From Botryosphaeria dothidea (lineage: Eukaryota; Ascomycota; Dothideomycetes; Botryosphaeriales; Botryosphaeriaceae), in contig WWBZ02000073.1 of the NCBI GenBank assembly GCA_011503125.2, forward strand, positions 1,302,001-1,366,000: 64,000 nt of DNA, written 5' to 3'. Shown piece after piece: positions 1 through 12,199 of the stretch (position 1 is the first letter of the stretch; the number at the start of each line of letters is the position of its first letter). The translations under genes were made by a program, and so were the position numbers. The notes under the pieces were generated by a model, which was not told the origin of the DNA, did no database searches, and saw only the letters and a program-made list of their open reading frames with translations.

Positions 1-50
1 ACAATATCTTTATGAAAAACTCCATTTATAAATAGACACTCGTTACTTAC

Positions 51-1151
51 AAGTGAAGGTAGAGGGTCAGGTACAGAAGGTAGAGGGGTAGGCTCTTCAA
101 AAGCATCGGCGCTTTCATCTCCCACATTTTGGAAGCCATCATCGAAATCACCAAAGTCGTCTCCGAAGTCCTCCTCCCCACCTTCCTCAAAGTCGTCAAA
201 GTCATCGCCGAAATCATGATTGTTATCCCCAGTCTTCGATTCCTGGGCAGGCTCCGATACTTGAGGTGCTCCCTCATCCTCCTCGAGCTTGTCATGATCG
301 GCATCAGCGGCGGTAGCGTCTGCAGGGGCGCTGTCGTCTACTTGGTCCGATCTATCAGAGGCAGTTGGTGATCCTTGTCCCGTCAATGGTTCGCTGACGA
401 AACCAGAAAACAGAAATATGGTAACTAACCTTTGGGTGGCTCTGGCACCTTGAGGATGACATCGGGAACAGCGTCAGCCCGATGATGCTCGTAAGCCTCA
501 GTTCCAGGAATCTCGCCGTGGCTTGGCTTATCGTCGATCCTCTCGACGACAGTCCTTGGGATGGGAGTGCCTCCGGGGGACAACGGAGTAGAGGGGCGAT
601 CAGAGGCACTAAGCCTCGACGTGCTTCTACTACGAGTACCCTCCGGAACGATTTCCACTTCATCCGGGACTGCGTCTTGCATTCGCATCTTGTATGCTGG
701 TGTGCCAGGGACCTCTCCGTAACTGGGCTCGTCGTCGACCTTTTCGACGCGTGTAACAGGCACTGGAGAGGCTGCGGAGGATCGATCGATAGCTGAGTCG
801 CGGCCTTCCGAAGCGTCAGAGAAGTGGTCTTCTCCTTCCGAAGACTCTATACGGGCCGTCAGCTGGTGAACAACGCAAATCCGAGCTCGACGAGAAAAGG
901 ACTCGGATGGAAGGGGTGAAACAGCCAAGGCTGCGGGGAAACAGCCAACGCATGGACGACGAAAGGCGCAAACGCGATTTCAACGTGCGAGCAGCGCATA
1001 ACTCTGAGAGACAATGCTCGGGAAAGATAAGTGCGCGACGCCGATGACTACTCTTGCGGGGCACTCGCAGAAAGGGTGCTGACTGACCTAGCTCATGTGC
1101 ACCGGGGTCCTGCAGCTCCACGCTCTTCCGTGGAGGCTCCAGGTCGGACAT
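51..1151 (-). CDS. Acidic FGDF-motif protein, candidate AP-1 accessory factor (partial)
   Basis: Partial gene running off the left edge. The firm exons are 930..430 (reading SSEGEDHFSDASEGR early and then two copies of a D(E/D)xPSYGE/SHGE-(V/I)PGT-AY element) and 373..51. The 56-nt intron 429..374 restores frame (G|GA). The last exon is very acidic and contains DFGDDFGDFDDGFQ, then ends at a GTAAGT donor at 50. The 5' end is less sure: the first in-frame ATG-bearing exon I can propose is 1151..1088 (MSDLEPPRKSVELQDPG), joined by a 157-nt intron (GTCAGT donor, CCGCAG acceptor). FGDF resembles the FGxF-type peptides that bind AP-1 gamma-ear domains in aftiphilin and yeast Laa2; that functional link is inference. 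NSP1 is divergent, 451 bp away. Confidence 0.65.
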
Positions 1152-1602
1152 GGCAGACGGGTGTTGGGAGTATCTTAGGTAGCAATTTGGACCAACGAGG
1201 GCCGTTGGATTTGAGGAGAAATAGAGCTGAGGCTCGAGGAGTTGGATGGTCGACGTATGTTGTATAGATCAGCCTGGCCGCTGTAGATTGGGGCAGTGAT
1301 CGCCCGCCGGAGGACGGATTAAGCCTCGATCCGTGCAGGGGGGCCTGCAGCTTTGGTTTGGCCCGACCGACCAAAACACGCTCCAGCACTGAAGCTGCAT
1401 CGAGCAGCACCTCAACCGCCGATACCCAACCCAATTCCCCCGATCCCGTCCAGCGCGCGCCCTCACTCCGCGCCTCCGCCGCTCCGCTGCCCGTCGCGCC
1501 AATCCTCAGTACGTCGCCGCCCGCCTGTGTTGATTTCTCGCGCCGAGTTCGCGAACGCGCATCCCGACTCAAACACTAGCTCTGCCGCCCATCTAGTTCG
1601 CC
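1152..1602. promoter_or_regulatory. Divergent promoter region between FGDF-protein gene and NSP1
   Basis: This 451-bp stretch separates two divergent start codons and must hold both promoters. It is GC-rich with C-rich pyrimidine tracts at 1395-1500, as is common near fungal transcription starts. I see no TATA box or named operator. Confidence 0.5.
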
Positions 1603-3907
1603 ATGTCCAACGACGCTTCCAAGGAGCAGTCGAAGTTCAGCTTCGGTGGTGGCGGCTCCCTCTTCGGCGGAAACAACAACAACAACAACGCATCTGGTAG
1701 CAGCTTGTTCGGCAACAGTACTGGAAATAAGCCTGCCGCCAGCGGAGGCAGCCTTTTTGGCGCGAGCGCGGGTCAGCCTTCCTCCAGCACACCAAACACT
1801 TCTGGGACAAGCTTGTTTGGTAACGCTGGTGCTCCTGCTGCTTCTGGCACGTCTCAGTCATCTATCTTCGGCGGTGCCACGGCCGCAACTGGCAGCGGCA
1901 CCAGCCTTTTCGGCAGCGGTAACAGCTCCTCATTCAAGACTGGCGGTACCACCCCCGGAACTGCTCCTTCCACGACCCCGGCCAAGCCTACGCTCTCCTT
2001 TGGTGGGTCAACAACTCCAGCTGGTCCGCCGCCCGCAAGTTCCACTGGCAGTTTCTCGTTGTTCGGCAACCAGTCTTCAGCCCAGCAGTCTTCCGGCACG
2101 ACTTCAACGGCGAGCGCTTTTGGCGGAGGTACGAACAGTGCTGCTAAGCCTTCTGGTAATCTGTTTGGTGCTTTGGGGGGTTCATCTTCTAGCGGTGCTC
2201 AGTCAAGTCCGGCCACTACTGCGCCCAGCGCGTCCACTCCAACGCAAACTCAGAACAGTGGGAGTGTGTTCAACTTGGGAGGCTCAACGGGCAACAAACC
2301 TACTCTCAGCTTTGGTAGCAATGCCCCGCCCTCGCAGCCGGCGCAGTCTCAGGACGCGTCGAAGCCAGCGGGAACCAGCCTTTTTGGAAATGCTGGCGCT
2401 TCTACCGGCAACAAGCCGGCGTCACCCTTCAACCTAAGTGGTGCCACTGCTTCGTCAGGGCAGACCACTCCTGGAGCACCGACATCATCTACGCCATTCT
2501 CCATTGGTGGTGGCAGCTCGCAAGCCGCGAGCTCGCAGCCCACGGCAACCACCGCGTCTGACAAGCCGAGCCTTTTCAGCCCTGGTGCGACCGCTCCCTC
2601 TTCCGGTAACCTTTTTGGGGGTATTGGCAAGGAAAACAACAAAGAAGCGGCCTCCACAGGCGCAGCGGCCCCTCAAACTCCTGCTACCTCAGGCGGGTTA
2701 GGTCTGTTCAACAAGCCTGCTGAGACACCGGCCTCTACAGGCGCTAGCCAGGCAACACCGGCTGCATCAACTTCCGCTACCCCGAGTCTTTTCAAGCTAG
2801 GAGGCGCCACTCCTGCTCAGAGCTCCGCTGCTTCGCTACCTCCGATCGCCGCAACCGCCGCTCCCGCTTTCAGCCTGGGTTCCACCGCAGGCCAAGCCTC
2901 CTCCACTTCTACTTCACAACCCGCGACAACGGCAACATCTGGTGCGGCTGCCACCCCGGCACCTGCCACGGCAGGCAATGCCAATCTGGGTGCATCTACC
3001 ATAGGACAGCCGCCAAGCGCTCAGTCGCGCCTCAAGAACAAGTCTATGGATGAGATCATAACGCGTTGGGCTACAGACCTTTCCAAGTACCAGAAGAGTT
3101 TCCAGGGTCAGGCAAAGCAGGTCGCAGAGTGGGACCGCATGCTGGTGGAGAACAGCGACAAGATCTCCAAGCTCTATAGCAAGACTTTCCAGGCACGCAA
3201 GGATACGGAGGAGGTTGAGCGGCAATTGACGGCTGTTGAGAGTGATCAGGCCGAGCTGTCCAGGTGGCTGGATAACTATGAGAAGGAGGTCGACGATTTG
3301 ATGGAGAAGATGGTTGGCGGTTCCGAGGGCCTTCAGGGACCGGATCAAGAGAGGGAGAGAACGTAAGTTGCCCTTGCCCCACGTCATTCATCGAGAATCG
3401 CTCTGGGAGAGTTGAGACGGAGGCAATCACCGCATGGCGATTACGATTGCGTTTGTGGAAGTGCATTGAATTCTCTTTCGAGCATTCCCTGATGAAATCT
3501 CATTTTATATTGAATAATCTTGCTGACCTATCAATAGATACAAGCTTGCGGAGAAGCTCTCGGATCGTCTGAATGATCTTAACAAGGATCTGTCCGACAT
3601 GATTGAAGAGATCAACGGTGTTTCTGCAACTCTCAGCAAGACAGACAAGCCTGACGACCCGGTACGGCATCCTCAAATACCCACAAATTAGCATTGGCTG
3701 ACAAACATTCAACAGCTTTCCCAGGTTGTTCGCGTTCTGAACAATCATCTCTCTCAGCTCCAAGCCATTGATACGGGTGCTGCTGAGCTCCACAGCAAGG
3801 TTTCGCAAGCACAGAAGGAGGCCCAAAGCTACCGTGTCAATGGTCAAGCAGTGCTTGGCAACGACGCGGCGGACGACTTCTACCGTTCTTTCATGGGTCG
3901 CCGCTAG
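1603..3907 (+). CDS. NSP1: Nucleoporin NSP1 (FG-repeat, Nsp1_C)
   Basis: Central FG nucleoporin of the nuclear pore transport channel; in yeast it forms the Nsp1-Nup57-Nup49 complex and also binds Nup82. Exons 1603..3362, 3538..3661, 3716..3907 give 691 aa; phases match (AC|A and CCG|CTT). Residues about 10-470 are Ser/Thr/Ala/Gly-rich with many SLFG, LFG and FSFGG repeats. From about residue 475 (SRLKNKSMDEIITRWATDL) to the end is the heptad-rich Nsp1 C-terminal coiled coil, which ends DDFYRSFMGRR. The ATG at 1603 opens directly into the FG region, typical for the family. Length is normal for Pezizomycotina. The many GC-rich antisense frames over the repeats are shadows. Confidence 0.97.
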
Positions 3908-6900
3908 GAAGCCTAGGCAAGCAGTCAAACAAAAGATGGGGACAAGCCGAGCGAAAAGAGGGTATTTCGACCTAAAGAAAGTCTTTGTCCACGGATCAAG
4001 GCTTCTAGCGTTCAAGGAACATGGGTTCTAATGGCATTAAGCTTCGGTTCACACTTGGAACGTATAGTCAACAAAATGATGGACGGGTACGAAGCGACTT
4101 GAGGTAGGTATGTAGGATAGACAGGGAGGTACCGAGCAAGCCATGCCGAAAACAGAAATGAAGCTTTTGCCGGCATTCCCCACGAACGCCAAAGCCAAGC
4201 CTTACAGCCCAGGATAATTTGTCTTTCGCTTTGTTCCGAGCCGAAGCGACAAGTGAGAAGAGGGCCTCATCTGCGTGATTTGAAGAGAAAAAGGCAAAAC
4301 CAGCTGACACATGTAGACTTTCCTGGCTATCGGTCCGGCGCCGAGTCAGCTACTCACATGCATACGCATGGGTACTGCGCGTCGCAGGCTGCAAAAGGAT
4401 GCCAGCTATTCACCTCTAGTTCTGCCCGCCTGCTTTATTGCCATTCGCTATCAGAGATGCGATATTGATCTATGGTTCTTGCTCTCGTGGTTTCATACCT
4501 GCGCGCCGCAGCCGTAGTCAGGAGTGTTGGAATGAGGAACAAGGAAGAAAGAGAAGCACGGCAGAAGGCTCGTCCCGGCAGCGCGGTCCGATCGAAAGCT
4601 ACTTTAATCGCTGTGGAAAGAGCCGAAGCCATCGTCGGGATAGATTTGGCATGTTTTGGATTGAACATTCATGCCTGGATCGATGTCCCAACTCCACATC
4701 TACATGAAGGGCAACGACTCTCCATATCCTCGCCCCGTCTCGTCGTCCCTACACTTCCGCGACATGCATGCTCGCAAGATCTACGCTCCCCAGGGGACAG
4801 CAGAACATCCAGGAGCGAGTGGATAAACCGGCTTGCACATCCGCAGTCCACAGTCCGCGTCTCCCCGGCCGGATGGTGGGGTCTCGAGGCCGGAGAGTCC
4901 CAAGATCCCTACAGCCCACACATCTCTTCCTCGTCCATGAAGACAGGCGCCCTATCCCTCACGTGTCAAATCTAAACCAGGCCCCTCAGGTGAATGATTC
5001 ATTGCTCGCATGGAGCTCGCGTCTCCTCGGCCGCTCCCCGCCCACCCTCAGCTCTCAACACTGCCTCCTGCTCGAAAGCAAGAACGAGGATTGGGCAGAG
5101 CAGAGGAGTCATTGGGCTACGACGGGCGTCGCCGTGATAATGCACGGGGCGCAATAGAACCCACAGACACTTGTATCTCGTGCTCCACTTTCCGGCCAGC
5201 TGGAAGAGGACGAAAACAAAAAAAGATGGCCCCATCAACCGCGCTTCCCCGGGCGCTTCCCAAAACCGCGAACGGAGCTTGGTTCCCCAAAGAACGCTCG
5301 CCCGCCGCCTATCATCCGGTTTTCCTGTCCCTTGTCATGCGGACATATCAGAACTCAAATCACCAAAACAGATCGGAATCCTTTCGGACTCGGATCTGAC
5401 GGGTCCGCCTTGTTTCTTCTTTTTTTTTTATGGTCTGATTTTGCGCGGTGAGTCTGCGACGCAAGACGGCGCAATGGCCGCATGTGAAGTGCGGTTCCGC
5501 GTGGAGCGCGCCGATGGGGATGTGCTGGCTTTGCCAGCTGGGGGGAAAAGTTGGAGGGGCTGTTGCCTGCCGCCCGTCTTCTTGCTTTAAGCTGGTTGGG
5601 CTGGAGGGGGAAGGAGGGGCAACTTGCTTTGTTGGGCAGGTGGATGGTAATGAGCAAAAAAGGGTCTTTCTGCTCCGCTGTGATTTTCCTGGTGGTGGAT
5701 GCCTACGGCGCGTACGTGGAGAGGTGGAGCAGGAGTCTGGGGGGGGAGGGAGCAAAGAGGGAAGGGCGCTGAAGAAAAAAAATCCTGAAGAGGAAGAGAT
5801 AATTGCAATGCCCGTCAACGGGCATCGAAGGGAGCATCCACGGTTTATTGGGTACTATATGTTTTGATTCGGATGCCCTTTTCATGCAAGGCGGAATTTT
5901 TTTTCGATGGGGCTGTTGCCGCAACAAGCGCACGCTCGACATGGTTGAGGGCCAAAAAAAAAAAAGTGCCGACGCGTGATCCCCACATACCCATTCTCCT
6001 TCTCGATCTCTTCCATGCAGGAAGAGTGAAATGAGGTGCGGTGATGTGGGAATTTTCTGCCTACTCCTTCAAGGGCTATCCCGGCTGATGGCTTGCGCCG
6101 GCTGCGGACGCGGGCCGGAGCGCGATGGAGACTGTGAAAGCCACGTTTTTCCTTCGCGCCAGAGCGAAGTGGAGAATGGTGGTTTCAGAAGCTGACATCG
6201 CTCCATCCAGTCGTTCGAGACTACCGGTGAGAGAGAATGGTGCAATAACGAAAGTGTAGACTAAGAGAAATCTTCTTCGTATGAAAAGTCGGCTCGCAGG
6301 CTGTAGCGCTGTAGGAATATGTTGCCATATCTGGCGGATGTGGTATTTGTCTGCATGTAAGCTGGAGGCAGCAAATACCACGGGCTTAGGTCCCGCATGA
6401 TCACATCACATATTCTGCGTTCTCTCTTACCTTGTTGTTGCACCATTTACTTAAATCTCATCCCTCGACCAATGAAGGCTTAGCAGCCGTAGACACCAGT
6501 AAAATGCAGGCCACCATGATCCGACAGCTGTTGATCAGCTTGCGTGGCCTTTGGACGCACGTGGTAGATTGGAGCTTTGATCGAGATACAGAATGCGATC
6601 CGCAGGGGAATGGCATTCTTGTGCAGATGAATGCCTCAACTCCACGTTATGTTGCATGGATGTTGTGAGACGTTGATATTGAGCGAATAGCAGAAAGACT
6701 TCGCTAGCCTTTGCAGCACCAATTTCTGACTCTCTTCGGTACATGTGGTACAGGACCTGATTCATTCCAGAGACGAGACGACCAGAACTAGGCCGAGATG
6801 GTTCTCGAGTACATAAAGCAATCGTTCGGATTCGGGCATGTTGCAGGATGTATTCTTAAGCCACCCGGACATTTCACTGAACAGTCAATGTAAAGCCAGT

Positions 6901-9900
6901 CAACGAGGCCTCTGGCTTTAGCGCATTAATGCACTATTGACGTGACGCGAGGAGACAGTGAACAACCCAGTGTCTCAAATATTGGCGGGATCCTTTGAGG
7001 CTGCAGTGATGTGCCGGAGTGTCTAGCGGTTGCCAGCCGTCCTTATCAAATTTGCATGACGAATGACCGCGCACCAGACAAGCTCAGATTGAGGAAGCGA
7101 AAAGCAGCGGCTGATGATAGGGTGGACGGCAATAGGCTATAGGTGCCTGCGCTTAGAAGACTGCAATAGGCAGCGTTAGACGACTTGTCGGAAGCGGAAG
7201 GATGGGACATGGGAGAGAAAGCACATGCAGCTCGTCTAGCAAAGCCCGAAGGTGCAGCAAAGCGCGGTTGGCGCTCGGAAAAGCAGCATGGCACGACGTG
7301 GAGGCATGCAACCAAGGGACTTCGCGAGGCTCTCTGGCGGCATGCCGCAACGGACCCTGCGTCATCTCACCCTCGCCCACCGCATCCTGATCGGCCTGAC
7401 AGCTCATCCAGAAGACGGGCAGAATCATAAGAGGCGCTGCTATAGGGCAGCGGGCTGCCAATTGCGGGAGAGCGCTGGAGGAGCGGATGGCCACACGGCG
7501 CATCTTCAGCAGCGCCCGACGACCAGGTTACACAGGCCTGTGCCGGTCATGCTGCAGACGCCGCTTGCGTTCGTGTGTAACGGCTGCCGGCTCTCAGCTC
7601 AGCCACCAGCCAGGCGTGCCCTCCATAACGGCCTTCGTGACGTGACCGCGCAGCTGCTCACATAGCACAAAGCGGCAGCCAACTCCAACCACCAAAGTCG
7701 CCATCACCAGCAGCGTGAATCTGCCTTGCGTTGATCGACGGCTGGTGCTTGCTGACCGTCAGAGATCTACGCATGACTTGTGCTTCGACTGGATTCCTTC
7801 AACCAGCTGGCACCGTGGAGCTCCGCTTTTCCCTCTCACTCCCGCCCGGCGATACGCAGCCAAACACGCCAACACGGAGCGGAGTCGTGCTCATCACCTG
7901 CTGCTGCTCCATCCCCATTCTCGCTTCAACCCTCAGCCGCGCCGCGCGCGTGCCGATACACCCACTTCTTTCTTTTGCCTCTGCCGCTAGCGCCGCGCTG
8001 TCCTCGGTGCGACGCGGCGGAATGAAGCGATCATGCGTTGCGTGCTGCATCACGCCTCGTACCTGTCGCTGCGCGGCAATGCGTCTCGTATGTGGCTGTT
8101 GGTGGAGTGCGAGGTGGCTGGCTTGCGTGTTTTCGCCGCACTGCACTCGCTCCCAACTGCCCTGCGTTGCCGCCGCCACTTCGTCGCCGGAGCGGAGACA
8201 GCCAGCCCTTGGCCCCTCGCGTCCGTTGACCGGTTGTGATCAGCAATGCCAATGGATCGGCGCCGAAGATGTTGCTAGCAGCCGTCGAGCGAAGCGGCAG
8301 GCCGCAGGACAGGTGACATGGACGAGAGGCTGCTGAGACAGTTCAGAACCAATCCCCACGATTGGCTGCCTGCGCCGCGGATGATCCGACCAGAAAAAAA
8401 AAACCACCGATGATCATCCACCACGACCAGCGCTGATCGCCGCCGCCGGTGCCCTCAGTCCTGATGAACAAGGCAAGACAGACACCGTTCTCGGCACATA
8501 TCGAACAGGACTGCGTGTTCCCTCCCAGCAAGCAGCCTACCGGTCACCGGGGCTCTCTTTGATCCCTCGACGCCGGAGAATATGGCCCACGCACGATGAT
8601 GTCGAGTCAAGGCTTCTTAAGTGCCTGGGTCTGCATGCTATGCCTACGCCGTCTGCGCCTCTGGTTCGCCCGCCGCTCGGATCACGAGCGAAGGGAAGGG
8701 GGGCAGTCGTCATGGCCTAGGCAGGGGACGTCCCCGGGGCCCAAGCAAGACTCACAAACATGCAATCCTTGGGAGATGAAACACATACGCATCATGATCT
8801 TCATTGCCATTGCCGCATCCGCCTGGCAGCACTCTCTTCTCCGTCTTCCCCATCTTCCGTGCTTGCCTTCCCCCGTCCAAGCCCAACCACACATTCCCGC
8901 TCACTCGCACTCTCTCGTCCTCACAGATCCAATCCCGTCGACACAGGCAAGTAGCGTGTGTGCATCATCTCACATGCTCCACCTGTCCCATCCTCCCATA
9001 TCCCGATATTCCCGTTTCGCGCAACCTTGCGTGCATGCAGGCCGTCCGTCCTACCCTTCGGCCCAGTAGGTACAACACGCCCGTCAAGAAAGAGGCAGTT
9101 CGCTGGCCACTGCGCACTGCCCTTTTCCATACGTATTCTCCGATACTCGGAGAAACTTCCAATAAGCATAATTGCTTTCGAATCGGGCGGCCGCGCTGGA
9201 CGCCTTAGGCAGAACGTCGACGAATCGAACAAGCGGACCGGCTTACTTGGTGTCGGTGATATGTCGTGTAGATCTATATTATGAGATTTTTGCTTACAGC
9301 ACCGAGTGTCCGCTCCGTTTTCCACCACACTTCTCTTTCCGCCTCCGCCTTAGGCCCGGGACAAACCGAGCATGGGTACCACGGTACCACTTCCCGCGTG
9401 CAAGAGATTATGGGTCAGCGTAGAAGGTATACCCTATAGTAAGGGGCTATTGCGCGTCCTTCTCATCCCTACCCATGTGAAGTGGAGTGAAGAGTGAATG
9501 ATGTGCACATGGCGCAACCGCCAGTCAATCCAGGTACTCCATATAATCATGAGCGGGAAAAGAAAAGAGAAAATCTTTGACCCATCATGTGGAGGGAGGG
9601 GCAGGACTGTGGAGAACCGGCGGCACCAGTGAAACGGGAGTACCTGCACACACATGCACAATCGCAGCAGATCTTGTGGAAGAATAGAAGAGAAGAAGAA
9701 GAAAGAGACCGAGGAGATGACTTGTTGTCCAACCCGGAGTGGGAACTGCCAGGGTGCCACGACAGGTTCCGGTTTCCTCCTTCGGCCAAGAAGAGAGATA
9801 TGGGGGACAATCACTCGTCAATCCTCACATGGATTGCGAAAAAATGATGAGAGAATTACTTTGTCTTTCGATCATGGCACGCCCCGAAAGAAAGGGCATA

Positions 9901-11533
9901 AGAGAATTCCAGGGCTGAAAAGCGTGGCAGCGCGCTGCTTCCGGGATCGATCAGCGGTATAAGCAATGCTGCGTGTCAGTTGTGGTATGGGCGTAGTAAC
10001 GGTAGCCGGTAGGAGCGGGGGCTCGTTGGGACGGAGAGGAAGTTCGGCGTCTCACGGCAGCTTGCATATTGCCCTCTTGTGATCCTCTTTCGATGACTAC
10101 TCGTACAATGTATGATGGAACTAAACCTCATGAGCGACTTAAGTCTGCAGCAACACGCACAGCCCCAAACCAGCCGCGTTACGTGTTGTGGAGAACAGAA
10201 GAAAGCCTTGGGGAGGAAGCCACCCCCTCTAGGTACGAAGATCCTTCCTTGGTTCCCACAATCGCATGAACTCCGGGGGGAGAAGAAATAGGAAGAACAG
10301 CACACCCCCGTGTCGAGTAAACTTTTGCGTCCAGAATTTTCTTTCGATTCGGCGAAAACCGCCTGTAAGAGACAAAAGGAAACGGGTATAATCCTAAGTT
10401 CTTCTAACAGCCATACGCCGCTCATTCCGAGGGCAAATGCCAGGCAAACACAGATAGGCCAAAAGAAATATATCGCTCAGAGGCTGCCGTGTCTCATTGG
10501 ACCCCATGCTGCTTCTTGTGCGGCTCATGCTCTTTTTCCATCTCCAGCAATGAGCGTCTTCGTATGATCTTCCCGCCGCGCGAAGCACGTATGAAGAGGC
10601 CGTACCGTGTAACAGCAGCTCCGTCTTCGACTCTGCCCCCAATTTCTCGTGCATTCAGCCATCCCTTCAGCCTAATTTGTTAGGGCATAACACAATAATG
10701 ACTGCTCCTCCTTCCCAGGCCTCCTTCAATGATGAAAAGTCCAAAAACGCGATGAAACCAAAGCAGAGCCGTAATCCCAACAAAACCGCTGAAGTGGAGC
10801 AAAACCAAAACATAGCGATCGCTATGCTGCAAAACCAGAGAAAAAAAAAACGGGGAAAATACAGTCAGAAAACCCGAGATGAAGAAATTGAACAAACGCC
10901 AGTGATGATGTACTCCTCGTGCCCTAGGGTATCCCTATGAAGTGGTTTCCGTCATCTCGTCCATGGGAGACGGTGGTGACCGATGACGGAAGAAGCGCGA
11001 CGAAGATGATGTCGTTAAAGGGTGGTGCGATTGATGTCTGTACAACGAGTGGAGCGAAGAGTTCAAGTGTAGTAATGGTGAGATTTTGAAAGCCGAAAAA
11101 TGAGTCCAACCAAGCAAAGATATATGTGCACCGCTTGAACGCCGACGAGCCTTTCGCTATGCACGCTTCGTAAACGCGACTGACGGGGGGCGAATATCTG
11201 TCGCTATGGCAAATTGTAGAGTGGTTGATGAAGAAGATGGCGGCCTCCCCGAAGCCTTGCGATAGTGGCTGGTTTGCCCCGGGCTTTGACCAGAAATTCC
11301 GATCAGTGGAATAAGCTCGTTTCAGCCATGTTGAAGGATCGATTATGATGAGGGGATAGGATGCTCGGCGAACCCGTTAGTGGAAACGGTGTCCGGAGAT
11401 GATTCCGCTGGATGCGATGCCAGTGACGACATTGGAGTAAGCGATGTTTGAGCGGATAAAGGATGATGTCGTAGAGAGTAATTCGGTGTCGTTTCGCATC
11501 CCATCGCAGGCGGTGGTTGACAGACGGTACGGC
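3908..11533. other. 7.6-kb gene-poor region
   Basis: Between the NSP1 stop and the 3' end of the SCOC-like gene I find no ORF that looks like protein and no chain of exons with matching phases. The short frames are Arg/Pro/Ser-rich shadows. The stretch holds many poly-T/poly-A runs (5410, 5780, 5955, 8395, 10843) and CT-rich tracts. No tRNA or 5S rRNA arms were recognised. It may hold long UTRs, a non-coding RNA or decayed repeats; I cannot tell from sequence alone. Confidence 0.5.
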
Positions 11534-12199
11534 TTATTTGATGGGACGGCCCTTGGTGGCCTTCGCCTTTGCTGCACCGGCAGCGGTAAGCTTGCTCGTC
11601 TGCATAAGCTCGCCAATGTACCTAGATTGGAGGTCAGTCGTTTTGCACGCGAGAGCCTAGTGCGAGTGGACACGGCAACGTACGATTGCAGGAAGCGGTT
11701 GCCTCCTTCGAGCTTTTCGTGTTCACATCTCACGGACTCGACGCGGTCGACAATGCTAAGTAGGCTGGCCTGGAGCGCCTTTGCCTGTCTAGTGAGGTGA
11801 TGTTGTCAGTAGGGGGCGCAGAGTCATGAGGGTTGTTGTCGCGACTCACTGTATCAAGGCTTCGCGGGCTTCCTGGCTAATTTTCTCGATCTCTTCGCTT
11901 GTCCTCCTCGGGCTCATGGTACGGGCATCGTTCTCATCGTACTCCTCTTCCTCCTCGCCGAGCTCGACCTGGGGGCTGTCGCGCGGGATGATGATGGTGC
12001 CGCTAGACTTGCGGCTGCCCAGCTTCGGGCGGGGCAGGTGTGCAGGCTGGCCGGTCTCGTTGATGGAGCACGAGGAGGATGCGGGGCTGATGTACTCGTC
12101 GTCGACGATGGCCGAGGAGCTGTGGGGGTCATTGGCAGCGTGCTGCGGTGCCGGCATGGCCGAGGTGGGTGCGGCGTCGGGCAGCTGGGGCGCAGACAT
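11534..12199 (-). CDS. SCOC/Slo1-like short coiled-coil protein
   Basis: Exons 12199..11850, 11788..11684, 11621..11534; introns of 61 and 62 nt with GTGAGT and GTACGT donors; 180 aa. The N-terminal half is disordered (Pro/Ser-rich, acidic EEEEEYDEND). The C-terminal half, from SPRRTSEEIEKISQEAREALIQQ through the single helix up to GNRFLQSYIGELMQTS, aligns by eye with the short coiled-coil (SCOC, DUF2205) family, whose hallmark is a GQYIENLM-like end. SCOC is an Arl1 effector at the Golgi, and yeast Slo1 interacts with Arl3. The ATG at 12199 is the first in frame; upstream sequence has no ATG before 12320. It is isolated between two large gene-poor stretches. Gene structure is firm; family assignment is good but made from memory of the motif. 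Confidence 0.8.
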
